Below, in pieces: positions 1 through 7,380 of a stretch of 64,000 nt of DNA. How positions within the stretch are numbered: the first letter of the stretch is position 1; each line of letters opens with the position of its first letter. Both the position numbers and the translations under genes were made by a program. Under the pieces are notes generated by a model. That model searched no databases. It was given only the letters and a program-made list of their open reading frames with translations, and had not been told where the DNA came from. Source of the DNA: Arthrospiribacter ruber (GTDB lineage: Bacteria > Bacteroidota > Bacteroidia > Cytophagales > Cyclobacteriaceae); contig NZ_RPHB01000012.1 in assembly GCF_019343195.1 (NCBI RefSeq), positions 51,487 through 115,486 on the forward strand. The letters run 5' to 3'.

Positions 1-627
1 ATCATCTTCCTCCATTTCTCCGTTGCCCATAAGCATGCCTACAGCAAACTCTTGTTTTCTGATGAGCTTTTTGATGGCATTAATCAGTTCAAACTCCAGG
101 TTTTCTATAGACTGGTTCAATACTTGGTCGGGCCCCATACCCTTTTCACCTCTAAGCACCAAGGCACCTGTCTCATATTCCTCATTTCTCACCACAATTC
201 CCGGGAAAATCAACTTACTCCTTTGCCCCCCATCTTCGCTCAAGAAGAGGTTGGTGGGATTAATACCATATTCAGAAAGCCCTACAATATAATCTTCTCT
301 GATATCTGCAGGCAAGACAAGTGGGTCCTGATAATAATAGCTGATCTTGTATGGACTGTATGCATTGAAAGTCCTGACGGTTTCCTCTATAGATCTCTGA
401 AGTCTGCGCATGCCTCCAGGCAAGTTCCCGGTCAATAATATCTCAACTTCAATAGGTTCTTCCAGCCCTTTCAGTATTTCCTCAGAAGCGGGATGCAGGC
501 TAAACCTCTTTTCCTCCGTCAGGTCTATCCTAAATGAAAAAAAATACCCTATAACCCATAGAATCAATATGGCAGCCATCGGCAGGCCTATCTGTTTCAA
601 AAGATTTATATCGCTCCTGTTTTTCAT
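1..627 (-). CDS. gldG: Gliding-motility ABC transporter component GldG (3' part beyond window)
   Basis: The N-terminal 209 codons of GldG are visible; the frame stays open to base 1, so the C-terminus lies outside the window. GldG is the substrate-binding-like subunit that works with GldA and GldF in Bacteroidota gliding, an inner-membrane ABC system of unknown substrate. One membrane segment spans about residues 12-32, followed by a periplasmic region beginning RIDLTEEKRFSLHP, typical of GldG/DUF4350-like proteins. Its ATG overlaps the gldF stop codon (ATGA, 624-627), so the two are translationally coupled. Assignment rests on context and N-terminal resemblance. Confidence 0.88.
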   Translation of the reverse strand, partial: MKNRSDINLLKQIGLPMAAILILWVIGYFFSFRIDLTEEKRFSLHPASEEILKGLEEPIEVEILLTGNLPGGMRRLQRSIEETVRTFNAYSPYKISYYYQDPLVLPADIREDYIVGLSEYGINPTNLFLSEDGGQRSKLIFPGIVVRNEEYETGALVLRGEKGMGPDQVLNQSIENLEFELINAIKKLIRKQEFAVGMLMGNGEMEEDD

Positions 628-1346
628 TTTCTTCTGATCAACAATCCTGTGATGGCCAAATTGACAATAATCGCCCCAAGAAAATAGATTAGGTTCCGGG
701 CATCTATTACTCCTCTGCTCATACTTTGATAGTGGAAGCTAAGACTCAATTCCTCCAATAATAAAGCAAATGGACTCATCGCATTGAGCTGAACAAGTGC
801 TGTAAGTCCATAGTACATCAAAAATGACAAAAACACTCCCAATACAAACGCAACTATCTGCTGAGTGGTAAGTGCCGAAGCCAAAATTCCTATCGAGGCA
901 AATACTGCACCTATCAAGAGCAATCCAATCCATGATCCAAAAAAACCTGCATGGTCAATGTTGCCTACCGGATCACCTAACTGCACAATGCTATAGTAAT
1001 AAACCAAGGTCGGAACCAAGGCCAAAATAATCAAAGTAAGGGATGCCAAATATTTGGAAAGCACAATTTTGGCACCGCTGACAGGAGATGTCATCAAAAG
1101 CTCCCAAGTACCTGTTTTTCTCTCCTCGGCTATCATTTTCATAGTGATGGCCGGGATCAAGAATGTGAACACGTATGGTGTATAGGTAAACAATGGCTCC
1201 AGATCAGCAAAACCATAATCCAGAACTGAAGTATCAGGAAAAACCCATACTATCAACCCTATGGAAACCAAAAAAACAGATAAAATCAAATAACCGGTGA
1301 GGTTACTGAAGAAGGCATTGATCTCTTTCCAGTAAAGCGCTCTCAT
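624..1346 (-). CDS. gldF: Gliding-motility ABC transporter permease GldF
   Basis: ABC-2 type membrane subunit of 240 residues with about six hydrophobic segments spread over its length. The motif EERKTGTWELLMTSPVSG, about residues 75-92, is characteristic of ABC-2 permeases, where it marks the cytoplasmic loop next to the ATPase. It begins three bases after the gldA stop and ends overlapping gldG, so gldA-gldF-gldG form one operon. In Flavobacterium johnsoniae gldA lies apart from gldFG; here all three are adjacent. It acts in the inner membrane. Confidence 0.93.
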   Translation of the reverse strand: MRALYWKEINAFFSNLTGYLILSVFLVSIGLIVWVFPDTSVLDYGFADLEPLFTYTPYVFTFLIPAITMKMIAEERKTGTWELLMTSPVSGAKIVLSKYLASLTLIILALVPTLVYYYSIVQLGDPVGNIDHAGFFGSWIGLLLIGAVFASIGILASALTTQQIVAFVLGVFLSFLMYYGLTALVQLNAMSPFALLLEELSLSFHYQSMSRGVIDARNLIYFLGAIIVNLAITGLLIRRK

Positions 1347-1349
1347 AAA

Positions 1350-2258
1350 TCAGGACTGGGTAATCTGGTGGAAAATTGATTCTAGCGTTCGGGACTTCTG
1401 CTGCATGCTGACTAGGCCAAGATCTTTATCCTGGATCAGGGCAATGGCCTGCTTTCGGGCATTAACGGGTTCGGTGACGGTAAGAGAAATACATAGACCT
1501 GTTTCATCCAAAAGTTTGATCTCACCCAAGTGTTCCATCCACTCCTTCTTGATGGGCTGCTCGGTCTCTATGATCAGGTCAACCTTGTCGCCATCAGACT
1601 TGAGATTTTTCAAGAGGTCAGCAGCTACAATTTTGCCTTTATTAATGATGACCACCTTTTCGCAGATGGCTTCCACTTCTTGCATGACATGCGTACTCAG
1701 AATCATGGTTTTGTCACGGCTGATGTCCCTGATCAGCTTTCGTATGTCCACCAGCTGATTGGGATCCAAACCTGTCGTAGGCTCATCCAAAATGATCACT
1801 TCCGGGTCATGGATCAGCGCTTTAGCTAAGCCTACCCGCTGCCTGTAACCTTTAGAAAGTTGCCCTATCTGTTTGTGGGATTCAAGTTGAAGTCCGCACA
1901 TATCCACCAGCTCCTCAGTTCTATCTTTCAGGAATCTGCCCTTCATTCCGTAAAGTCCGCCAATAAAGTGGAGAAATTCTTTCACATACATATCCAGATA
2001 AAGAGGATTATGCTCAGGAAGGTAACCTACAAGTCTGCTGACTTTCTTGGGATGCTGAACTACAGAAATGCCGTTTACTTTGACATCTCCAAAATCCGGA
2101 ACCAAAAATCCGGTCGCAATCTTCATCGTGGTAGACTTTCCGGCACCATTAGGACCGAGAAAACCAAGTACCTGACCTTTCTCCGCTGTAAAGGAAACAT
2201 TGTCGAGTGCTTTTTGTGTGCCGTAAATTTTCGTAAGCTGACTTACCTCCAAAGACAT
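1350..2258 (-). CDS. gldA: Gliding-motility ABC transporter ATPase GldA
   Basis: 302-residue ABC ATPase that would energise GldFG. Walker A GPNGAGKS is at about residues 35-42, the signature LSKGYRQ at 134-140, Walker B VIILDEP at 154-160, and the switch His in STHVMQE near 190. The C-terminal 80 residues form the extra domain found in GldA-type ATPases. It is the first gene of the gldAFG operon. About 60 bases upstream of the start a hairpin with a T tract (2316-2336, read on the minus strand) could attenuate entry into the operon. Confidence 0.94.
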   Translation of the reverse strand: MSLEVSQLTKIYGTQKALDNVSFTAEKGQVLGFLGPNGAGKSTTMKIATGFLVPDFGDVKVNGISVVQHPKKVSRLVGYLPEHNPLYLDMYVKEFLHFIGGLYGMKGRFLKDRTEELVDMCGLQLESHKQIGQLSKGYRQRVGLAKALIHDPEVIILDEPTTGLDPNQLVDIRKLIRDISRDKTMILSTHVMQEVEAICEKVVIINKGKIVAADLLKNLKSDGDKVDLIIETEQPIKKEWMEHLGEIKLLDETGLCISLTVTEPVNARKQAIALIQDKDLGLVSMQQKSRTLESIFHQITQS

Positions 2259-2565
2259 GTAGTGGGAATTGAAGCGCTAAATTAAAGAGAATTTTAAACA
2301 GGAAGAGCATAAATTAAAAAAGGCTTCTAAGAAGCCCCATGGAAAGATGATTCAGCCATAAGCTGAAAAATCTTTTTTGATATTAAACCTTACGCTTGCT
2401 AATATAACAGGCATCCCGGAAAAATCCAAATTTAAAATGTATTGAAAAAGGCATCCCGGAATGGGAAATAATTCTTTGACCAGGTACAATTTTGACTTAT
2501 CGGGTATGCTTTCAGTTTTAGGGAAATTTTGATTAAGTTAAACCTTCAAAACAACAGGTAAATCC
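2259..2565. other. Intergenic region with short direct repeat
   Basis: Divergent spacer between gldA and a small plus-strand gene. The 12-mer GGCATCCCGGAA occurs twice, near 2410 and 2450, and a small hairpin TTCAGC-CATAA-GCTGAA lies near 2351-2367. Apart from the leader hairpin described separately I see no gene or known RNA here. Confidence 0.4.
2316..2337 (-). terminator. Hairpin with T-run upstream of gldA
   Basis: Read on the minus strand, GGGCTTCTTAGAAGCC forms a 6-7 bp stem with a tiny loop, followed by TTTTTT. It lies between the gldA start and upstream DNA, so it either ends an upstream minus-strand transcript or acts as a leader attenuator for gldAFG. The second reading is inference. 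Confidence 0.5.
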
Positions 2566-2877
2566 ATGGATCTCGAGTTTGATGAAAATGATAAATTGGA
2601 AGCCAGAAAAATCATGGCAGCTGAGTGGAATAGCTTTAGGCCACCTGTAGAAATCGATCAGCGCATCACCGAGCTGGTTTGGGAGCATTTTTCTGAGGAA
2701 AAAATAATCAAAAAATTATCGGAGGAATTTGAAGCCAAGTCCTGCTATATTCAAAAATGTTTTTGGTTTAGCGAGGCCAACACCCTCACCAGGCGGGAAG
2801 AAGAAGCACGGGGTGCATTTTACCAAATCACCAAATGCCACGAGACTTGTGTACCTAGTAGGTTTAGGGATGTTTGA
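2566..2877 (+). CDS. Small hypothetical protein
   Basis: A 103-residue open frame, acidic in its first third and helix-prone (DLEFDENDKLEARK; ITELVWEHFSEEKIIKKLSEEFE), with four cysteines in the second half. I recognise no family. There is no signal peptide or membrane segment, so it would be cytoplasmic. It stands alone between gldA (divergent) and the tmRNA gene (convergent). Composition looks protein-like rather than random, but no strong start signal is visible, so it remains a tentative gene. Confidence 0.45.
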   Translation: MDLEFDENDKLEARKIMAAEWNSFRPPVEIDQRITELVWEHFSEEKIIKKLSEEFEAKSCYIQKCFWFSEANTLTRREEEARGAFYQITKCHETCVPSRFRDV

Positions 2878-3131
2878 TCAGGTTTAAAAAATGGTCAGCT
2901 TTTGGGTTTTGAATTGACCAGAAAGAAATTGACAAATATGCATATCCATAATTATACCACTAACCAAATTAAATAAGAGCCTAGATTAACCCGATCCCGA
3001 GGCTTGGGATTGGAAATTCATTGATAACTTGTACTGGTTTATCGGGATTGGCTTGAAATCATAGGTTTATACCACTTTTAAAGTTCCACTGGTAAGAAAG
3101 CGGATAATCATGTTGACAAAAATTGAATTAA
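2878..3131. other. Intergenic stretch without recognised feature
   Basis: About 250 bases between the small orphan gene and the tmRNA terminator. I see no reading frame, repeat or hairpin that I can support. Confidence 0.5.
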
Positions 3132-3182
3132 AAAACTCCACCTCCCCCGAAACTCTGCGAGTTTCGGGGGAGGTGGAGTTTT
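3132..3182. terminator. Very long perfect hairpin terminator after tmRNA
   Basis: Two perfect 24-base arms (3132-3155 and 3159-3182) flank the loop TGC. The stem has A4/T4 at the base and a GC-rich middle (CTCCACCTCCCCCG against its complement). It starts four bases beyond the tmRNA 3' end, so it can end the minus-strand tmRNA transcript, and its symmetry allows it to work in both directions. A 24-bp perfect stem is much longer than the other terminators in this window (5-12 bp). Confidence 0.85.
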
Positions 3183-3185
3183 AAG

Positions 3186-3588
3186 TGGAGCTGGCGAGAT
3201 TCGAACTCGCGTCCAGATAGGGAAACACCGTACCGTCTACATGTTTAGTCACCTGTTGGGTTTTCGACTGCTGTTTGCTGGGTGACACACCGGACAACAG
3301 CTTATCTACTGATCTTAGCCCTGCTTAGTAGTCTCACAGGGAGCAGCCCTGTCGAGTCGACACCCCGGATCTGACCGGACAGCGCAACGGTCAGTGGGAT
3401 GTGGCCGGGGAGCATCTATCGAAGCTCAACCCTTTAAGCATTATCTATTTCCCCTAAGGGATAGATTAGGCAGCCATGGCGTAGTTAGATTCGCCAATTA
3501 TAGTTCGTATGAATGATTCACAGGCGTACATACTCCACCTGACATGCGAGCCCGATCCTTACACCTACTGTCAAAACCGGTCAGCCCC
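3186..3588 (-). ncRNA. ssrA: Transfer-messenger RNA (tmRNA, SsrA)
   Basis: The 5' end GGGGCUG pairs with 3' CAGCUCC to form the acceptor stem, and the T arm GCGAGTTCGAATCTCGC is next to the 3' end. The 5' region carries the conserved GACCGGTTTTGACAG segment. The tag frame at 3466-3495 (minus) reads GESNYAMAA then TAA, similar to known Cytophagales tags. The terminal CCA is not encoded (CTT follows the discriminator A). tmRNA rescues ribosomes stalled on broken mRNAs. No smpB is seen in this window. Confidence 0.96.
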
Positions 3589-3608
3589 TTTGTTTTCAAA
3601 TAAGACGA

Positions 3609-3616
3609 CAAATATA
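3609..3616 (-). promoter_or_regulatory. Candidate promoter -7 box of tmRNA
   Basis: On the minus strand TATATTTG matches the Bacteroidota -7 consensus TAnnTTTG and lies about 21 bases before the mature tmRNA 5' end, which leaves room for a short processed leader. The -33 element 19 bases upstream is only weakly TTTG-like. Confidence 0.5.
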
Positions 3617-3684
3617 AGGGAAATAAAGTTCAGTAAAAGGGAAGTATATTGTTTAAGTGTGTAATTGTTTAATTGATTAACTGA

Positions 3685-4545
3685 GTGCTCTGGCTTAGGC
3701 ATTTGGATACCAAGACAAAATTCAAAACCTTTGCAAAAAATAAAATTGAACCTGTTTTGAGACTGATATCATTTCTATTCCTGTTTTTTCTATCTACGAG
3801 TACTTTCTCCCAAATCCTGAACATAGAACGCTACAGAATCCAGAGCGATACTGCAAAAGCGCTGGCCATCAAAGCTACCGCAGGTCTGAATGTATTCAAC
3901 CGAAGTGCCGCCGCTGATGCACCGGTAAACCTTTTTGGGTACAAATGGGACATCAATTCCATGTACCACCCCGGCAAACATTCCTATATTTTCGTCTCGA
4001 ATTTTGACTACCTGAGAATCAATGATAATGACTTCCTCAACTTCGGCTTGATTCACGGTAGGACCGTTTTCAATTATGAGGAGAAAAACAACATAGAAAC
4101 TTATATACAATACTCATTTGACAACTTCAGGGGATTGGCCCCAAGGTGGATTGCAGGTGGTACCTTGAGGAAGAAAATTGTAGACAGCAAAAAGTTGACT
4201 TTTGTCCTTGGACTGGGCGCTCTTTATGAAAATGAGACTTGGTTTCATCCCTTTGAAGAAAACTTTGTCAATGTACAGTTTATCAAAAACTCCAACTACT
4301 TTTCGATAAGGTGGACCATCAATGAATACGTGGATTTCAACACCGTCACCTATTATCAAGTGGGCTATGACCGGTCTATTCAGGCTTTCAGAAACCGGGT
4401 AAACGGCAATTTTAACCTCAACACAAAAATCTCCGACCGGTTTTCATTCAACAACAGTTTTAATTTCAGCTATGAGGATCGGCCAATAGTTCCTATCACT
4501 CCTTTTATCTTCGCTTTCAACACCGGCATATCTTATGATTTTTAA
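3685..4545 (+). CDS. Putative outer-membrane beta-barrel protein (DUF481/YdiY-like)
   Basis: 286 residues from a GTG; a later start just before the hydrophobic stretch LRLISFLFLFFLSTSTFSQ is equally possible because the first 25 residues precede the signal peptide. The mature part alternates short beta strands ending in aromatic residues and finishes ...FNTGISYDF, a C-terminal aromatic typical of barrels. The family call (DUF481-like) is tentative. It is monocistronic, between tmRNA (divergent) and dnaX. Confidence 0.75.
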   Translation: MLWLRHLDTKTKFKTFAKNKIEPVLRLISFLFLFFLSTSTFSQILNIERYRIQSDTAKALAIKATAGLNVFNRSAAADAPVNLFGYKWDINSMYHPGKHSYIFVSNFDYLRINDNDFLNFGLIHGRTVFNYEEKNNIETYIQYSFDNFRGLAPRWIAGGTLRKKIVDSKKLTFVLGLGALYENETWFHPFEENFVNVQFIKNSNYFSIRWTINEYVDFNTVTYYQVGYDRSIQAFRNRVNGNFNLNTKISDRFSFNNSFNFSYEDRPIVPITPFIFAFNTGISYDF

Positions 4546-4636
4546 TTTCCTTAATAATGAATAGGTTATCGAAAAATAAAAACAGATTGGCCACCATACC
4601 CCCTTCAGAATTCCAATTATTTTATATCTTGCGGTG

Positions 4637-5782
4637 ATGGAAAATTTTGTTGTTTCAGCCAGAAAGTATAGACCTTCCAATTTCAAAAGTGTAGTAGGCC
4701 AAGGCCATATCACTACCACTTTGAAAAATGCCATCAAAAATAATCACCTGGCCCAAGCTTTTCTTTTTTGCGGACCAAGGGGTGTGGGTAAAACCACCTG
4801 TGCCAGAATTTTGGCTAAAACCATCAATTGTGAGCACCGTACAGCCGATTTCGAAGCTTGTAACCAATGTGACTCTTGTCAAGCTTTCAACAACAACGCT
4901 TCATTCAATGTACACGAACTCGATGCCGCTTCCAACAATTCCGTGGACGACATCAGAAACCTCGTAGAGCAGGTAAGATACGCTCCACAGCAAGGACAAT
5001 ACAAAGTGTACATCATTGATGAGGTGCACATGCTTTCCACTGCGGCCTTCAATGCATTCCTGAAAACACTGGAAGAGCCTCCGAAATATGCCATCTTTAT
5101 CCTTGCCACTACTGAAAAACACAAGATCATACCTACGATTTTATCCAGGTGTCAGATTTTTGATTTCAATAGGATTCAAGTCAATGACATTTGTGAGCAC
5201 CTGAAATATATCGCTGGAGAAGAAAAGATCGAGGCTGAGGAAGAAGCACTAAGGCTGATCGCTACTAAAGCAGATGGCGCACTAAGGGATGCCTTATCCA
5301 TCTTTGATTTGATTGTTACTTTTTCTGCTGGCAATAAACTTACCTATCAGGAAACGATCAGCAACCTGCACATTCTCGATTATGACTATTATTTTAAGGT
5401 CGTAGAATCACTTCTTGCAGGTAGCATCAGCAATGTCCTTCTTCTTTTTGATGAAATTCTCAAAAAAGGCTTTGATGGACACAATTTTATCATAGGGCTA
5501 TCGGAGCATTTTAGGGATCTGATGGTCTGCAAAGACCCGGCAACTGTAGAGCTGATACAGGTTTCGGATAGTGCCAAGGAAAGATATCTCCAGCAATCCC
5601 AGCAAGCCAATATGTCCTTTTTGCTTTCTGCTCTTTCTCTGTGCAACCAATGTGACATACAGTACAAGTCCAGTAAAAACCAAAGGCTTCATGTAGAACT
5701 TACCTTGATGAAGCTGGCGAAATTGCCACATGCCATTTCCTTGGCTGCCGTAGCTCAGGAAGAGACAAAAAAAAAAGCTTAA
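4637..5782 (+). CDS. dnaX: DNA polymerase III subunit gamma (zero-frame product of dnaX)
   Basis: Clamp-loader ATPase. Walker A GPRGVGKT lies at about residues 46-53, a four-cysteine zinc site follows (C65, C75, C78, C81), then Walker B YIIDEVHML (about 125-133) and the sensor SRC motif near 170. The ATG at 4637 follows an in-frame GTG at 4634. The zero frame ends at TAA 5780-5782 straight after ten A residues, giving a 381-residue protein with domains I-III, equivalent to gamma of E. coli. The rest of the coding information continues in the -1 frame, so this is probably one gene with two products. Confidence 0.93.
   Translation: MENFVVSARKYRPSNFKSVVGQGHITTTLKNAIKNNHLAQAFLFCGPRGVGKTTCARILAKTINCEHRTADFEACNQCDSCQAFNNNASFNVHELDAASNNSVDDIRNLVEQVRYAPQQGQYKVYIIDEVHMLSTAAFNAFLKTLEEPPKYAIFILATTEKHKIIPTILSRCQIFDFNRIQVNDICEHLKYIAGEEKIEAEEEALRLIATKADGALRDALSIFDLIVTFSAGNKLTYQETISNLHILDYDYYFKVVESLLAGSISNVLLLFDEILKKGFDGHNFIIGLSEHFRDLMVCKDPATVELIQVSDSAKERYLQQSQQANMSFLLSALSLCNQCDIQYKSSKNQRLHVELTLMKLAKLPHAISLAAVAQEETKKKA
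5757..5782 (+). promoter_or_regulatory. dnaX: Candidate programmed -1 frameshift site in dnaX
   Basis: The zero frame reads ACA AAA AAA AAA GCT TAA. The run of ten A (5767-5776) can slip tRNA-Lys by -1, or the polymerase can slip, and the next zero-frame codon but one is a stop. AGGAAGAG at 5757-5764 sits just 5' of the run, resembling the internal Shine-Dalgarno stimulator of E. coli dnaX. No strong 3' hairpin is seen. Sequencing error or a true mutation are the alternatives. Confidence 0.65.
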
Positions 5783-6372
5783 CTGAAAGTCAGGCGCCAA
5801 CTAACTCTGATTCCATTACTCCTTCTTTGTTTAAGGAAGCCAACCCATTTGCTGCCAAAAAAACTCCTGTACAAAAAACAGTTACGATACCCACCAGCAT
5901 CTCCGCTGCCAAAAAAAATCTCGAAGAAAAACAGAAAGCCCCTACTACTTCAGAGGAAGTCAAAAAAGAAGCAGTCACTGTTGTAGAAAAATTGGGAAAT
6001 GATGAGTTTGACAAAGGGGATGTAGACAATGCACTTTCTGAAATTATTGAAAATCTAAAATCCAGAGGAAAGAGCATTGAACTCACTGCACTAAAACAGC
6101 CATTTGAACTCACCGAAAACAGCATTACATTCAAGCTGATAGGTGAAATCCAGGAAGATGCTTTTCAAAAAATAAAACCGGAATTACTCAAAACTTTTAG
6201 GCAAAAACTGAACAATGCAAGTCTTACACTGGCTGCCGAAATCACTGAAGAATCCGAAGATCCTTCTTTAAGAAAACTCTATACGAATTCCGACAAATTT
6301 GCTTATCTGTTGGAAAAATCTCCTGCGCTCAAAGAACTGCAGAAAAGATTTGGGCTAGAGACTGATTTTTAG
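5776..6372 (+). CDS. dnaX: DnaX tau-specific C-terminal extension (reached by -1 shift)
   Basis: From the A run onward the -1 frame is open to TAG 6370-6372, encoding about 198 residues: a low-complexity Lys/Thr/Pro linker (about 80 residues) and then a folded C-terminal region ending KRFGLETDF. The join gives a product of about 579 residues, a usual size for Bacteroidota gamma/tau. An internal TTG at 5827 could act as a start but has no ribosome site, so frameshift or slippage is the likelier route. Its last four bases overlap the convergent DUF3078 gene. Confidence 0.8.
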   Translation, partial: SLTESQAPTNSDSITPSLFKEANPFAAKKTPVQKTVTIPTSISAAKKNLEEKQKAPTTSEEVKKEAVTVVEKLGNDEFDKGDVDNALSEIIENLKSRGKSIELTALKQPFELTENSITFKLIGEIQEDAFQKIKPELLKTFRQKLNNASLTLAAEITEESEDPSLRKLYTNSDKFAYLLEKSPALKELQKRFGLETDF

Positions 6373-7361
6373 AAATCTATCCCTATCCCAAAATTGATCA
6401 TGTTCTGTAACTGTATGGCCTGCCTGGGAGGCCCTTCATCTTGCTGAATAAAGACACTCTCATCATAAATCAAGATCGTCTCTATACGGGTAGTGATATA
6501 CCTGTTGACTTTCATGGATACAATAGAGTTGAAATTGACTACAAAATTCCCAAGCTTTTCGAAATTGGAGAAGAGGTTAAGATCTGCTCTCCACCGGATA
6601 TTTTCCAAAATCTGAAAATCACTGGTCGAGCTGAAAGAAATACCCGCTTCTGCCCTGACCATCTCTCCGGGAATGACACCAAATGCACCTGCATTACTCA
6701 AGGAATCATCTAAGACCACCGTAAACCTCCCTGTAAAAGGAGAAGCAATCAGAGATATCCTGTCTTTGTTGTCATATTCCTTCCTGTAGTTGAGACCGGT
6801 GGATGACTGTATGTATGCTGGTGCCAGAAGGTCCGAGATTTTACTCCTTGCGTCTTCTTCAGCCCCGGCAGGCCTAAAATAACGGTACCCTGCCAGCAAC
6901 TGGGTCCTGGCGTCTATTTGGGTAGAGAGATACCAGGATTCTGTCAGTTCCCTACCGTATTTGCTGATAAAAATAAAGTTATCATTGGTTTTCCGGGTCT
7001 GGAAGCGCCTATCCGATTGATTGTTAAATCCAAAGTTAGCTGTCAGTTTGGAGTCCCAAATGATCTTGTCCTTTTTGTAGTTGGCAAACATGACCAAGCC
7101 TGTATTGAGTGCCATATTGCTCACCCCCCCGGCATTCCAGTTGGAAAGACTTACTTGCTGAATACTCAGATTGAAATTCCCTCCCCTTTCCCAGTAGATA
7201 GGTTTGATTTTTTCTTTGATGATAATAGAGTCCCCTAACATGATAATCGTGTCCCCACTAATAAGCAGGGTATCGGCCAAGATAAGTTCGTCCTGGGCAA
7301 AAGCCACTTTGGATTGCGCTAGCGCAACTAACATAAAGAGTAAAATGACCCTGATGTTCAT
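6369..7361 (-). CDS. DUF3078 domain-containing protein
   Basis: 330 residues with a cleavable signal peptide (about 1-22, ending AFAQ). The mature part starts with a repetitive leader rich in DTLLISGDTIIMLGDSIII and continues with beta-barrel-like strands; the motif SLSNWNAGGVSNMALN near residue 72 is characteristic of the Bacteroidota DUF3078 family. It probably sits in the outer membrane; function unknown. It lies 19 bases downstream of the LysM transglycosylase gene and may share its transcript. Confidence 0.88.
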   Translation of the reverse strand: MNIRVILLFMLVALAQSKVAFAQDELILADTLLISGDTIIMLGDSIIIKEKIKPIYWERGGNFNLSIQQVSLSNWNAGGVSNMALNTGLVMFANYKKDKIIWDSKLTANFGFNNQSDRRFQTRKTNDNFIFISKYGRELTESWYLSTQIDARTQLLAGYRYFRPAGAEEDARSKISDLLAPAYIQSSTGLNYRKEYDNKDRISLIASPFTGRFTVVLDDSLSNAGAFGVIPGEMVRAEAGISFSSTSDFQILENIRWRADLNLFSNFEKLGNFVVNFNSIVSMKVNRYITTRIETILIYDESVFIQQDEGPPRQAIQLQNMINFGIGIDF

Positions 7362-7380
7362 GATTTACCTAGGCTGGGAA

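Noticed and set aside
5827..6372. Separate gene for the DnaX C-terminal region
   Set aside because: Starts with TTG and no ribosome site, the frame is open upstream to the A10 run, and the content is the tau linker and C-terminus; treated as part of dnaX.
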